DNA of 64,000 nucleotides from Mesonia maritima (GCF_042433895.1 NZ_JBHLUA010000007.1:61925-125924); one strand, 5' to 3'. Counted from the first letter of the stretch, positions 1-8,888 are shown. Made by a program: numbers and translations. Notes: generated by a model from the sequence alone, not told the origin.

Positions 1-1802
1 GTATCCATTACATATTTATAAACACAATCAGTTCCTCCATCTTCTCCGTAATAAGCTGTAGTTCCATCAGAAGAAATTACTACGTTTTCATGGTTCATTC
101 TTCCCATTGCCCAAAGTTTTTCTTGTCCGTTTCCATAATCCATTACTTGTGCAGTTTCAGGATCAATTTCAACTAACCAACCTACATCTTCGTAACCATC
201 GCCATTGTTATCACCTCCATTGGTAGATTCTTCAGCAGTTACGACAGTTCCCCAAGGAGTAATTCCACCAGAGCAGTTTCTTGTAGTAGTAACTAAAGCT
301 TGATTGTATAAATCTACGGGTTGGCTAGCATCGATACTCCATAATTTTTGGGTTGTATCTAAATGTAAATCTACAATTGAAACTCCACCAGGTGTATTTT
401 CATGATTTACAGATAAATGGCCTAATTCGCTACTTCCTGAAGTTGCAACGTAAGCTGTGAAATCATGATTTCCTGGCACTGTTCCACTACCATCAGTATA
501 TTGTTCACCTTGTTTAAATAATAATTGAAAACGGTGTTCTTGGGGGATAATTAAATGATCGGTTTGCGCTGTTGGAACAATTGAAGTGAAACACCCGATA
601 TGAGCATCATCACAATTAAAGTTTGAATTTACTACGTTATCGATATACATATCAAAACCAAGATCTGAACTTTGGCCGTCACGGTTATGAAGTTCTACAG
701 CAATTCTATTCACACCTTGCTGAAAAGCAGTTTTTGGTACTTCGTGAATTTGATAGCTTGTTTCATCTGAACCACTAATAATAGTAGCCGAAGTAGTTAA
801 ATAATCTACAGGACCGCTAGGCATATTGTCTCTAAAAACTTCTACGCCATTTACATATACAATTGCTCCGTCATCTCTTTTGATTCCGAATTCAATCATA
901 TCTTCAAGATCAGCTAAATTTACATTGACATCTCTTGTAAAATAAGTAGTGATGAATTTATTTCCGCTATCCGGTCCGTAAGAAATTTCAGTATTTACAG
1001 GATCTCCGTAACCAAAACTTCCGTAATTTCTTGACCAAGAATCGTAGTTATAACCGCTTTGATTCCAATTAGTATTTCCTAAATCTGAACCATCATCTAA
1101 ATAATTCCAAGCAGATTCTTTCTCTAAAGGAAAATCAGCAGGAGTTAAAGGCGCTAATTCAAAACTTAATTCCATATCAAAACGAAGGTCAGAACTCCCA
1201 GCGTCTCCTTGGTGAATTTCAACAGCAACTACATTCGTTCCGTTTTGTAAGGTATTCGCTGTTGGAATTTGGTGAAAAGTTTCTTCGCTAGATCCGCCAA
1301 TTGCTGAAGAAGCGTAAGTATTGTAAGTTACCGCTCCAGAAGGCATATTTAAACGGGCAACTTCAGTTCCGTTTAAGTAAACAATTGCACCATCGTCTTT
1401 CATTACTTTAAAAAGTAAATCTCCTAAAGAAGAAGCATTCGTTACTTGAATTTCTTTTCTGAAATAATAAGTTGGGTATTTATTATTTCCATCGCTACCA
1501 TAATCGAGGGTAGTAGTTTCAATTCCGTCGCCATAACCAAAAATAGCATTTCCAGTTGACCAAGACGCGTCGTTATAACTTACATCTTTCCAAGATGTTC
1601 CCAAATCTGTTCCGTTGTCATTGTATTTCCAAGAACTTCCGGTAGCAATTAAAATATTTTGCTGACTAAAAGTAAATGAACTACAATTAGTTTCGGTTTC
1701 ACAATCATCTTCGATTGTGTAATCAGTATCATTAGCGTAACTGTTAAGTCCTAATGCAATACTGAAAAAAACTAACCATAAAGAGTAATAATTTTTTTTC
1801 AT
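1..1802 (-). CDS. PhoX-like secreted protein, C-terminus cut by window edge
   Basis: The reading frame is open from an ATG at 1802 to the left edge (600 codons), so the C-terminus is missing. The N-terminus is a signal peptide (MKKNYYSLWLVFFSIALG, ending near NSYA). Two related beta-sandwich-like modules follow, at about residues 55-220 and 225-385; they share WxYxDxGxDLG, FGYGD, KxDDGAIVYxNGxEV and MPSG motifs. From about residue 400 the protein reads like the PhoX/DUF839 family of calcium-dependent alkaline phosphatases, with VNHENTPGG and GRMNHENV motifs and a beta-propeller style. The role is probably extracellular phosphate-ester hydrolysis, but the active-site region is not fully in view. 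It lies 186 bp downstream of the di-haem peroxidase gene on the same strand. A T9SS sorting domain may exist beyond the edge. Confidence 0.75.
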   Translation of the reverse strand, partial: MKKNYYSLWLVFFSIALGLNSYANDTDYTIEDDCETETNCSSFTFSQQNILIATGSSWKYNDNGTDLGTSWKDVSYNDASWSTGNAIFGYGDGIETTTLDYGSDGNNKYPTYYFRKEIQVTNASSLGDLLFKVMKDDGAIVYLNGTEVARLNMPSGAVTYNTYASSAIGGSSEETFHQIPTANTLQNGTNVVAVEIHQGDAGSSDLRFDMELSFELAPLTPADFPLEKESAWNYLDDGSDLGNTNWNQSGYNYDSWSRNYGSFGYGDPVNTEISYGPDSGNKFITTYFTRDVNVNLADLEDMIEFGIKRDDGAIVYVNGVEVFRDNMPSGPVDYLTTSATIISGSDETSYQIHEVPKTAFQQGVNRIAVELHNRDGQSSDLGFDMYIDNVVNSNFNCDDAHIGCFTSIVPTAQTDHLIIPQEHRFQLLFKQGEQYTDGSGTVPGNHDFTAYVATSGSSELGHLSVNHENTPGGVSIVDLHLDTTQKLWSIDASQPVDLYNQALVTTTRNCSGGITPWGTVVTAEESTNGGDNNGDGYEDVGWLVEIDPETAQVMDYGNGQEKLWAMGRMNHENVVISSDGTTAYYGEDGGTDCVYKYVMD

Positions 1803-1988
1803 TTTTAAGATAATTAAGAGGTTTATTTTTGATGTCCCAAAAGTATCTTTAAAGCAAACTGAAACGAAAAATTTGGGTTTAAGCTTTTTTTATGAAAAGG
1901 TTACTCACGTTAGTAAATTCTAACGAGAATGTTAGGTTTGTAAAGAAGAGGTTAAGCGGTTTAAGGATAAGTTTTGAAAATTAAACAC

Positions 1989-3848
1989 TTAGCTTTTTTT
2001 CTGAATTTTACTTGTATCGGTTAATGATTTTATAAAAGCAATTAAATCTTTTTTCTCTTCTGCTGAAAGATTTAATTCATCTGGAGCCAAGGTTTGGTTA
2101 GTTACTTTTAAACCTTGCCCCGCACCGCCGCCTTTGTTGTAAAACTCAATTACTTCTTCTAAGGTTTTATAAGCGCCATTATGAAAATAGGGAGCGGTAA
2201 CTTCAGCATTTCTAACCGATGTAGTTTTAAACGATTTTTCATAAATCCACGCTTTTTCATTTTGTACAAGACTTTCAATTCTGCCTTGATCAGGATCCAA
2301 TTTTACCTTTTCAGCATTCGGATCTTCCAACACCCCTAAAATTTCACTTTCAGAATCGCTATAAAAAGGCGGAACTAAACCGGCAAATGTAGGAGCGAAG
2401 TGGCAGGTTGCGCAAGCCGCTTTTCCCGTAAATAAATTGAAACCGCGTTTTATTGATGGATCAGGATTTTGAGATCTATCTCTAATATACTTATCAAATT
2501 TGCTATTCCAGGAAGTAAGCGAAGCAACATAAGAAGTAAGCGCTTTTGAAAATTGTTGACGCGAAATTTCTTCAGTATTAAAAATTTCTTTAAAACCGTT
2601 TTTGTAGGTTTTATCTTTTTCTAATTTTTTTAAAATTGAACTATAAGCTGTATTAAATTCATCTGAATTAAAAATCACATGTTCGGCTTGTTGTTCTAAT
2701 GTAAAAGCTCGTAAATCGTAAAAATACCGATCTGCATAAACCGAATTCAGCAAACTTGGTGAATTACGTAAAACGGTTTTTCCTTGTACATTACTTTCAG
2801 ATTTTGTTTTTCCGTCAGAAAAAGCCAAGTTAGGATTGTGGCATGACGCACAACTAATTTGCTTGTTATTACTTAAATTTTGATCGTAAAATAATTTTTC
2901 TCCTAATTTTTGAAGTTGTGGACTATCTTCATTTTCTTGTAAAGCGGTAAAGAAATAGGGATTTAAAAATTCTGAAGAAAACATGGAAGAACTTTCTGGA
3001 TTCCACGCCGAAGAATAGGCTAAAAATTCAGGTGTGTTTTCAGCTTGAAAAATTTTCATCTCCTCATAAAGCGGCTCAATGTGTTGAATTAAAAACGTAT
3101 AGCGATCAAAAGTATTAAAGTCATTATTTTCCTCTAAATAGTCAATCGCATTTTTTAAATCGATTAAGATTTTTTTATGTTCTTTCTGATGATGTTGAGG
3201 TGAGAACTCTGTAAAAAAATCTTTGATACTTTCAAGTGAAACACTAGCTTCTTCTAGCGCGTTTAACGATCCAGGCGTGTCAAAACCGCTCATACCAAGA
3301 GTAAAAATTCTAATGAGTTGCATTCGCATCGCCACAATTTCCTCTTCCGGGTTTATGTTTTTTTGTTGAATTCCGTTTTCTAATAATTTATAATGATTCA
3401 GAAGCTTTTTCGCAACTGAAGCCACCAAGGTTTTTTCTTCAGCTAAATTATCCGTGTAAACCAATTCATCTAAAACTTGTAAACCTTCTGGTGGAATAAC
3501 ATCTGGCAAAGCTCCGGATTTTTCAATATGCAAAAGAGGCGCGCCGTTTATATGCGAATTCACAAATTCGTGATAATGAAAATCGAGGTAAAATTCTATT
3601 TTTTTATAATCTAAACGAGTTGCTTTTACTGCTTTTTGAAGCGAATCGCTAGAGATTTTATCCAATTTAAATGCTTCCGCTGTTTGATCTAAATTCTCAA
3701 GAGAAGTTTTGAATTCTTTCGCATATTTCGCAAATAAAGTAGATGTTTTTTGATAAGAATCTTTTACTGTGGTAAATGAAAAAATACAAGAAAAAAAAGT
3801 AATGATGATGCTTATGATAAAAAAGCGAAAGCGGTATAGATGACGCAT
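1989..3848 (-). CDS. Di-haem cytochrome c peroxidase (MauG/CcpA family) with long N-terminal helical domain
   Basis: The 619-residue product starts with a hydrophobic export segment (residues 7-25), so it should be periplasmic or membrane-anchored. Two covalent haem sites are visible: CASCH at residues 333-337 and CATCH at 479-483. They sit in the usual peroxidase context (KLGEKLFYDQNLS before the first, FNLFTGKAACATCHFAP around the second), and the C-terminal TAPYFHNGAYKTLEEVI motif is present. Classical CcpA proteins have about 340 residues; here about 280 extra residues, helical and polar with an NGAPLLHIE motif, precede the peroxidase part. That layout is seen in a Bacteroidota subgroup. 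The likely reaction is peroxide reduction or oxidation of a partner protein. No partner is shown by context apart from the PhoX-like gene downstream. Confidence 0.88.
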   Translation of the reverse strand: MRHLYRFRFFIISIIITFFSCIFSFTTVKDSYQKTSTLFAKYAKEFKTSLENLDQTAEAFKLDKISSDSLQKAVKATRLDYKKIEFYLDFHYHEFVNSHINGAPLLHIEKSGALPDVIPPEGLQVLDELVYTDNLAEEKTLVASVAKKLLNHYKLLENGIQQKNINPEEEIVAMRMQLIRIFTLGMSGFDTPGSLNALEEASVSLESIKDFFTEFSPQHHQKEHKKILIDLKNAIDYLEENNDFNTFDRYTFLIQHIEPLYEEMKIFQAENTPEFLAYSSAWNPESSSMFSSEFLNPYFFTALQENEDSPQLQKLGEKLFYDQNLSNNKQISCASCHNPNLAFSDGKTKSESNVQGKTVLRNSPSLLNSVYADRYFYDLRAFTLEQQAEHVIFNSDEFNTAYSSILKKLEKDKTYKNGFKEIFNTEEISRQQFSKALTSYVASLTSWNSKFDKYIRDRSQNPDPSIKRGFNLFTGKAACATCHFAPTFAGLVPPFYSDSESEILGVLEDPNAEKVKLDPDQGRIESLVQNEKAWIYEKSFKTTSVRNAEVTAPYFHNGAYKTLEEVIEFYNKGGGAGQGLKVTNQTLAPDELNLSAEEKKDLIAFIKSLTDTSKIQKKS

Positions 3849-4273
3849 AAAATTAGGTTTTATTGAACTTCCAAACCTAAATCTTACTGAAAAAAAAAAG
3901 GTTAATAAATAATTATATTAGCGTTAAATTGCCCATAGCGCAAATTTGAAAGAGAGAGAAGAAACAAGATCGCTTCGCTTTTAGAAACAAGAACTAAGGT
4001 TCGAATTTATATAGGAGTACATATAGCAATAATACATGTTTATTTCAACCAAAAGATCAATCAATACCTGAAACAGACTCCCAAAATATTGTGCATAAGA
4101 AAGAAGTTAACTTTTCATATAGCCCGACACTTTCGTAACCTCGATCCCCTTTCAAACGGAGTGCCAATAGAAACGGTTTCAAATTTTTTAGGCCTAAAAA
4201 GTTTCTACTATTCTAATTTAAAAACCTGCGTCAACTCCATACGTTGTTGACACAGGCTAAAAATTACACCAAA
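3849..4273. other. Intergenic stretch without a gene
   Basis: No ORF of meaningful length or recognisable coding remnant was found on either strand. The only clear element is the hairpin at 4225-4256, which terminates the leftward gene ending at 4274. The rest should include the promoter region of the di-haem peroxidase gene, but I see no convincing TAnnTTTG element there. Confidence 0.5.
4225..4256 (-). terminator. Intrinsic terminator after the T9SS repeat protein gene
   Basis: Arms CCTGCGTCAAC (4225-4235) and GTTGACACAGG (4246-4256) pair with a single mismatch. On the minus strand the hairpin is followed by TTTTTAAAT, so it would stop transcripts of the gene ending at 4274. Confidence 0.75.
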
Positions 4274-5356
4274 TTATTGTTTGATTAGTTTTATAGATTT
4301 AACTGCTTTTCCAGCTTGAATTTTTGCAATATAGTTGCCTGCTGAAAGTTCAGATATATCTATAGTTAGGCTGTTGCTGTTGTTTCCTGCGATTTGTTTT
4401 ACTTCTTGCCCCAATAAATTATAAATATTGATATTAGAGATTAACTCTTTTGAAGTTAAGGTAACTTCTCCCGTTGTTGGGTTTGGGTATGACGTTATTT
4501 CAGCTATGCTTTCGTTTTCAATACCTAAAGTTTCATCGGAAACATAGATATTAAACATGACACCTTCTGGCATTGCCGACATGTCTTCAGTGTATATATT
4601 CCAATTACTACCATCGTACCATACTCCAAGAGTTTTATCCAGTTCAATATTTGAGGCATCACCGCCCGACCCCCAATTGTGGGTAATAACGGGATAGGCT
4701 TCCGGCTTTCCGTTTAGGCTTGGATGGTCTATTACGGTATAGTTGGAAGATATGTTCCCAGCTGTAGCTGTATGTTTAAAAGCCGTGGCCCCTCCAGTGC
4801 CTTCACCAATTAATACATCGAAAGCAGCTTGAGCAGGAATATCTTCTTGGGTGTCTTCATTAAATACATACCAATACTCGTCGCCAGTATCGTAATACAC
4901 CCCGCAATTATTATCGTTGCGTATTCCAAAAGTATTGTAATAGTTGGCATATAGAATTATGGCATCTGGGTTACCATTAATGCTCGGGTTATTCACTCTA
5001 ACTCTATAGTCAGTTCCAGATGCCACTACGCCGTCACTTTCACCACCATCAATGATATAAATATTATAAGAGGAGCCTTCTACCATAGGGTCAGTGTTTT
5101 GATTGTAAACCATCCATCTAGATGTACCGGTGTGATAAAAGGTACCCGTTACATTGTTGTTGTACTGTACTCCACCATAGTTTAGGTTATGAGTAACCAT
5201 AATCATAGCACTGGGATTGCTGTTGAGGTCGGGATGGTCCAATTCGGTGCCGTCAAGACTAATATTGCCTGTTGTTGCCGTGTGCACAAAAACTTTGTCC
5301 TGTGCCATTGCTACTGTAAAGAGTAGCATACTTAAAAATGTAAATATTGTTTTCAT
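4274..5356 (-). CDS. T9SS-sorted secreted protein with three tandem DUF7452-like repeats
   Basis: I start this gene at the ATG at 5356, giving 360 residues. An in-frame ATG at 5422 exists, but it would put 22 residues ahead of a perfect signal peptide (MKTIFTFLSMLLFTVAMAQ) and overlap the upstream gene. Three repeats of roughly 90-100 residues follow. They share HTATxGNIS, a DHPxLN motif, NP/KPxA, VTHN, a Gly-rich turn, a (W/Y)Y...(W/F) segment and a FNVYI-like end, which resembles DUF7452. The last 75 residues are a type A T9SS sorting domain (YPNPTTGEVTL, IYNLLGQEV, LSAGNYIAKI, ending KLIKQ). The protein is therefore expected to be secreted across the outer membrane and attached to the cell surface. 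Its ligand is unknown. It lies 19 bp after the Fn3-like lipoprotein gene, so the two are probably co-transcribed. Confidence 0.85.
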   Translation of the reverse strand: MKTIFTFLSMLLFTVAMAQDKVFVHTATTGNISLDGTELDHPDLNSNPSAMIMVTHNLNYGGVQYNNNVTGTFYHTGTSRWMVYNQNTDPMVEGSSYNIYIIDGGESDGVVASGTDYRVRVNNPSINGNPDAIILYANYYNTFGIRNDNNCGVYYDTGDEYWYVFNEDTQEDIPAQAAFDVLIGEGTGGATAFKHTATAGNISSNYTVIDHPSLNGKPEAYPVITHNWGSGGDASNIELDKTLGVWYDGSNWNIYTEDMSAMPEGVMFNIYVSDETLGIENESIAEITSYPNPTTGEVTLTSKELISNINIYNLLGQEVKQIAGNNSNSLTIDISELSAGNYIAKIQAGKAVKSIKLIKQ

Positions 5357-5375
5357 AATAAATAACCTTTGTAAT

Positions 5376-6101
5376 TTATGCTTTTTTAAAGGTATAAATG
5401 GTTCCGTTATTATCGAAAACAAGTATGTTATTCGTAATAGTTATGATTTGATAAGTCTCATTTTGACCGTTTGAAGAAGTATCTATTTGATTGGGGGTAT
5501 TCATTTCATACGTTCCAGTACGGGTACTAGATACAACGCAGTTACCATTATTATCTTCATGGTATCCTTTAGATAGGATAGCTCCATTTTCTAAAAACTG
5601 AAAAAATCCTTTTTTTGTACATGCTGTTAATGGGGCTTCGCCACCTATACTATCAATGAACCATTTCCCGATTAAGAGCTCTTCGTTGGTTTGTTTATGT
5701 GTTTTAAAAGATGCTATATTACTTTCTGTGCTATTGCTCTGATTGTCCTTGGCGGTGACCTTCCAATAATATAGGGTGTTAAAATCTAAACTATCTTCAA
5801 TGATATAATACTTGGTCGTTAACCCTGAAGCCATTTTGGTCGTTGGAGGATTTTCTGTGCCAATATAAAAATCATAACTAACTGGGTCTCCATCTGGGTC
5901 TGTTGCTTCTTCCCAAGTTAGTCGCGGTTGCGGATCTACATTGCTTGCGCCATCTCCTACTTCTAACAGATTAAAGCTGTTGGGAGCTTGGTTTTCAGGT
6001 GTAGGTATGTCACTATTATCATCACTACTGCAACTGTTAAAAACACAGCCCATCAGAAGTAAGATTAATAGAGTTTTGAATTTAATTTGTAAAGTTTTCA
6101 T
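5376..6101 (-). CDS. Surface lipoprotein with Fn3-like domain and lipocalin-like C-terminal domain
   Basis: The product has 241 residues with a lipobox ending at Cys24 (FNSC). The residues after the cysteine are SSDD, close to the Ser-Asp lipoprotein export signal known from Flavobacteriaceae, so surface exposure is likely. Residues about 38-132 look like a fibronectin-III-type fold (NxAPN...L.W..ATDPDGDPVSYDFYIG ... YYWKVTAKD). Residues about 140-241 (LLIGKWFIDSIGG ... GTYEM ... YTFKKA) look like a small lipocalin-type beta-barrel as in many flavobacterial lipoproteins. No catalytic motif is visible. The signal peptide closely resembles that of the beta-helix lipoprotein upstream, which suggests that the two N-termini are related. 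Confidence 0.8.
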   Translation of the reverse strand: MKTLQIKFKTLLILLLMGCVFNSCSSDDNSDIPTPENQAPNSFNLLEVGDGASNVDPQPRLTWEEATDPDGDPVSYDFYIGTENPPTTKMASGLTTKYYIIEDSLDFNTLYYWKVTAKDNQSNSTESNIASFKTHKQTNEELLIGKWFIDSIGGEAPLTACTKKGFFQFLENGAILSKGYHEDNNGNCVVSSTRTGTYEMNTPNQIDTSSNGQNETYQIITITNNILVFDNNGTIYTFKKA

Positions 6102-6167
6102 CTGAATTGATTTTAATATTAAGCTTAAGTAGAAAGGATAATTTGATGTGTTTTAATTAAAAAAAAT

Positions 6168-6214
6168 CGGTCTTTTACGCCTAAGTCTTTCTTGAAAAAG
6201 TTGATAAAAGACCG
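6168..6214 (-). terminator. Intrinsic terminator after the beta-helix lipoprotein gene
   Basis: Arms CGGTCTTTT (6168-6176) and AAAAGACCG (6206-6214) pair perfectly around a 29-nt loop. On the minus strand a T-rich run (ATTTTTTTAATT) follows. The long loop makes it weaker than the others in this window. Confidence 0.6.
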
Positions 6215-6251
6215 AATATGGATTGGTTATTTTTTTAAAATAATAGTTGTT

Positions 6252-7460
6252 TTACTCGCCACATAAGTAACCACCGCTTACATTTTCCAGCGTATTATCA
6301 CCTTCAGTAAGGTTTGGATTTTCTGGGTCATATTTGTTAAATAATGCACAAGCATCAATATCTTTAAAAGTGGTATTCGTAACCGTTAAAACAGGGTCTA
6401 CCCACATTTCAATAGCACCACCAGCTCCTGCACCGCCAGCATACTCAATTAAAACGTTATCTATTTTATTTTGAACAGAGGTAGTGCGGCGAACCGAAAT
6501 TGTGCTCCAAGCACCAGCTACTTTTGTTACTCCGGTAAAAGTTATCGGTTTTGCTTCTGTTCCAACGGCAATAATGGCACTTCCTTCATCAAACAGTTTA
6601 TCAATTTCGATACCTTTTGTATCTTCAAATTCAATAATAACCCCTGGTTCGATGGTGAATTTTGCGCCATCTATAATTACTAGATCGCTTGCCATTCTAT
6701 AGGGTACTCCTAAATTATTCCAGGTTTGAGATTCGTTAATAGATGTTACACCATTACTAGTTAATCTTATGACATCAGTATTATTCCCTGTAAAATCGCC
6801 TCCGGAAATATTGCTGGCTACAAGAGGAATGGTATAAATTGGTATATCTGTATTTGTGATCGTACAATTATTAATTTCGACATTATAATTATAAGCTGTG
6901 GCCGCTATTCCGTAATTCAAGCTGTTTTTAATGCTTACATTATTCAACCTAAAATAAGAATCAGAACTTATTATTAAACTTGCAGGTTCGCTATTGCTAG
7001 TTAATCCATCGTCTCCAGCATATTCTATAGTTACGTAATCGAAGCGGTTTTTAATTTTCTCACTATCGGTAATAATCCCTTTCCAAGCTCCTTTTGTTTC
7101 CGATGCAGAAGTAAAAGTAATAGGTTTGCTTTGGGTTCCCACAGCATTTAACGACCCTTGCTCTTTAACTTTCATTCCTGCTCCATTTGTAAATTGAACA
7201 ACAACTCCCGGTTCAATAACTAAATCGACTTCGACGGAAACCACACAATCTATTAGATAATCTACCCCTTCGCCTATATCTTCTAGTACGAATAAAGCGT
7301 CCGAATTATTGCTTTGGAAAGAATCGCAATCCAAAAGCACTGTTTCTGCAGGCGCTGGTGGTTCTACACTAGTGTCATCATCACTGCTACAACTAGCAAT
7401 GGTAGCACCTACAAAAAGTAATAATAATAAAATTTTGAATTTGTTCTGAATTGTTTTCAT
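6252..7460 (-). CDS. Surface lipoprotein with right-handed parallel beta-helix
   Basis: The product has 402 residues, with a lipobox ending at Cys24 (IASC) followed by SSDDD, a probable surface-export signal. The body holds two related halves of about 150 residues. Both contain an IEPGV(V/I)(V/I)xF segment, an AVGT(Q/E)xKPITFT segment, a GAW turn, and a (V/I)xIEYAGG rung; the first begins near residue 80 and the second near 260. This is the pattern of T9SS-associated and cell-surface right-handed beta-helix proteins in Bacteroidota. No polysaccharide-lyase catalytic residues can be assigned by eye, so binding or structural function is as likely as enzymatic function. There is no T9SS sorting domain, which fits lipid anchoring. 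Confidence 0.8.
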   Translation of the reverse strand: MKTIQNKFKILLLLLFVGATIASCSSDDDTSVEPPAPAETVLLDCDSFQSNNSDALFVLEDIGEGVDYLIDCVVSVEVDLVIEPGVVVQFTNGAGMKVKEQGSLNAVGTQSKPITFTSASETKGAWKGIITDSEKIKNRFDYVTIEYAGDDGLTSNSEPASLIISSDSYFRLNNVSIKNSLNYGIAATAYNYNVEINNCTITNTDIPIYTIPLVASNISGGDFTGNNTDVIRLTSNGVTSINESQTWNNLGVPYRMASDLVIIDGAKFTIEPGVIIEFEDTKGIEIDKLFDEGSAIIAVGTEAKPITFTGVTKVAGAWSTISVRRTTSVQNKIDNVLIEYAGGAGAGGAIEMWVDPVLTVTNTTFKDIDACALFNKYDPENPNLTEGDNTLENVSGGYLCGE

Positions 7461-7521
7461 TTTTGATTTTTTAGAGTTTTACTTTTATAAATTGTATTTT
7501 CTTAATTTTTTTAGAAATTTA

Positions 7522-8049
7522 TTATATTTTAAATTTCACACCAGCTGCCAACACTAGCTGACCTCCATCAATAATTACATATTTGAGTTCTGCAAAAGGG
7601 GTAATGTTACCATCTAATTTGAGGTTGGCACCACCTCCAATATTGAGACCTATTCTACCATCGCTACCGCTGACGCTACTACCAAATCCACCCAAAATAT
7701 CATTGTCATATTTTACGTTGACGTTGGTATAGTTAAGACCTCCAATTCCATAGAAATCAAAGTCTTCATCTTGAATAAAATAATAATTAGCATTAGTATT
7801 GAACTCAAACCATGTTATCTTAATAGGTCCATTTTCTTTGGGCAGGTAATAGATGAAACTCGGGGTAATGCTGAGTTTGTCGATAATACCAAATTCGACA
7901 TTGGCACCAATTCCAATATTTTCTATTTCAGTACCGTACGCCAACATGCCGCCAATGCGCGTATCTATTTTCTGGGCGTTTGCCGTTAAGGAAACAAAAC
8001 AAAAGACAAAAAAGCTTAGGCTTGTAATGATTAGTTTTTGTGTGTTCAT
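7522..8049 (-). CDS. Outer membrane beta-barrel protein (small, about 8 strands)
   Basis: The product has 175 residues with a signal peptide (MNTQKLIITSLSFFVFC...LTANAQ) and alternating polar/hydrophobic strands: GIGANVEFGI, LSITPSFIYYL, FNTNANYYF, YGIGGLNYTNVNV, GRIGLNIGGGANL, ending in LAAGVKFKI with a terminal hydrophobic residue. This is the outer-membrane-protein beta-barrel type of OmpX/OmpW size. It lies 61 bp upstream of the beta-helix lipoprotein gene and on the same strand, so the four minus-strand genes from here to 4274 form one envelope module. The function is not evident. Confidence 0.8.
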   Translation of the reverse strand: MNTQKLIITSLSFFVFCFVSLTANAQKIDTRIGGMLAYGTEIENIGIGANVEFGIIDKLSITPSFIYYLPKENGPIKITWFEFNTNANYYFIQDEDFDFYGIGGLNYTNVNVKYDNDILGGFGSSVSGSDGRIGLNIGGGANLKLDGNITPFAELKYVIIDGGQLVLAAGVKFKI

Positions 8050-8253
8050 GATAGATTTTATTTAGTTTAAAAATTAAGTTAGAGTTTCTGTGTTAAAAGC
8101 TTAGCTACTTTAATAGATTGAGCTTTGTTAGAATCTTCATTAGCAGAAGTTTCTCCCTTAACATGGATTAAGTTTCTTTTTTAAATAGCAAATAAGAATG
8201 TTGTTTTTTTATGATTTCAGTTTTCTAGAGGATTATTCATTGCTTGGGTTTGT

Positions 8254-8430
8254 TTAATTATTTTTGATAATCTGTTTCACAATCCTGTGATCATCGCCTG
8301 TAGTTAGCTTTATAAAAATTCCAGAAGCATATCGATTAATATGGATGTCGGTTTGCTCTTCCCAACTTTTTATGCATTGATCTGAAACGGAAAACAGCTT
8401 GGATGATATTTGGTTTATTTTTGTCTCCAT
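8254..8430 (-). pseudogene. Remnant of a T9SS C-terminal sorting domain
   Basis: A 58-codon frame opens at an ATG at 8430 and stops at 8254. Its last 25 residues (YASGIFIKLTTGDDHR followed by IVKQIIKNN) match the final strands of a type A T9SS sorting domain, which normally reads YxSGxYxxKxxxGxxxxxxKxxKx. Residues before that do not form the usual YPNP strand or a complete secreted protein. It is therefore most likely the tail of a deleted surface-protein gene. A genuine small protein cannot be excluded, but there is no signal peptide. Confidence 0.5.
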
Positions 8431-8507
8431 GACTTTTTTGTTTACTCAAATGTCAATATAAATACCTTGCATTCAGCGGGGGAATGTATAAGAGGAGGGA
8501 AACACTT

Positions 8508-8624
8508 TATAACTGGTATATTTTTGATGATAACGGGTATTTGCCGTTTTATAGCAAGAAAATATTGGGTTTACCAATAATCATAGAAATAGCTCCAAAA
8601 ACAAGGTCTTTTATACCAGTTATA
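8508..8624. repeat. 13-bp perfect inverted repeat pair flanking 91 bp
   Basis: TATAACTGGTATA at 8508-8520 is exactly repeated in inverse orientation as TATACCAGTTATA at 8612-8624. A small palindrome (ATTGG-GTTTA-CCAAT) lies between them. There is no ORF inside and no obvious target-site duplication. It could be a pair of regulator binding sites upstream of the LytTR gene or the ends of a tiny non-autonomous element. Confidence 0.45.
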
Positions 8625-8888
8625 CAATTTTTTCTGTAAAGACTTATATTTTTAGTAATTTTAAAACATTGTTGTCCAATAAGGAACCAAGAAATACTAC
8701 TTGATTGTAGTTAATTGATAAAAGCAATACAATGAATTAGCATTAGTCTCTTTTATATTTTTGTAAAAAGAAAGGTCTCCTATTTTAAAAGTGGTTGAAA
8801 CTCAATTTTAATAGTTTATTGCGTTAATTCAAGAAATTTCATTCGGATACTAAATGATTTTAAAATACTTCCCATTAAAATTATTATT

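Larger units (their letters stand above)
8050..8888. other. 840-bp intergenic region with gene debris and inverted repeat
   Basis: This gap separates the minus-strand surface module from the LytTR regulator. It contains a T9SS sorting-domain remnant (8254-8430) and a 13-bp inverted repeat pair (8508-8520 and 8612-8624). A short coding-like minus-strand stretch near 8083-8190 reads VKGETSANEDSNK...LLTQKL and then stops; I do not recognise it. A TAnnTTTG-like element at 8756-8763 (TATTTTTG) points right towards the regulator gene, about 125 bp before its start. No complete gene was found. Confidence 0.55.

Noticed and set aside
5217..5474. Plus-strand frame spanning the junction of the T9SS protein and the Fn3-like lipoprotein genes
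   Set aside because: It is antisense to two signal-peptide-bearing genes and has no recognisable domain.
6252..7460. Internal duplication in the beta-helix lipoprotein as a sign of a recent gene fusion
   Set aside because: Beta-helix proteins are naturally repetitive, and the two halves are clearly diverged.
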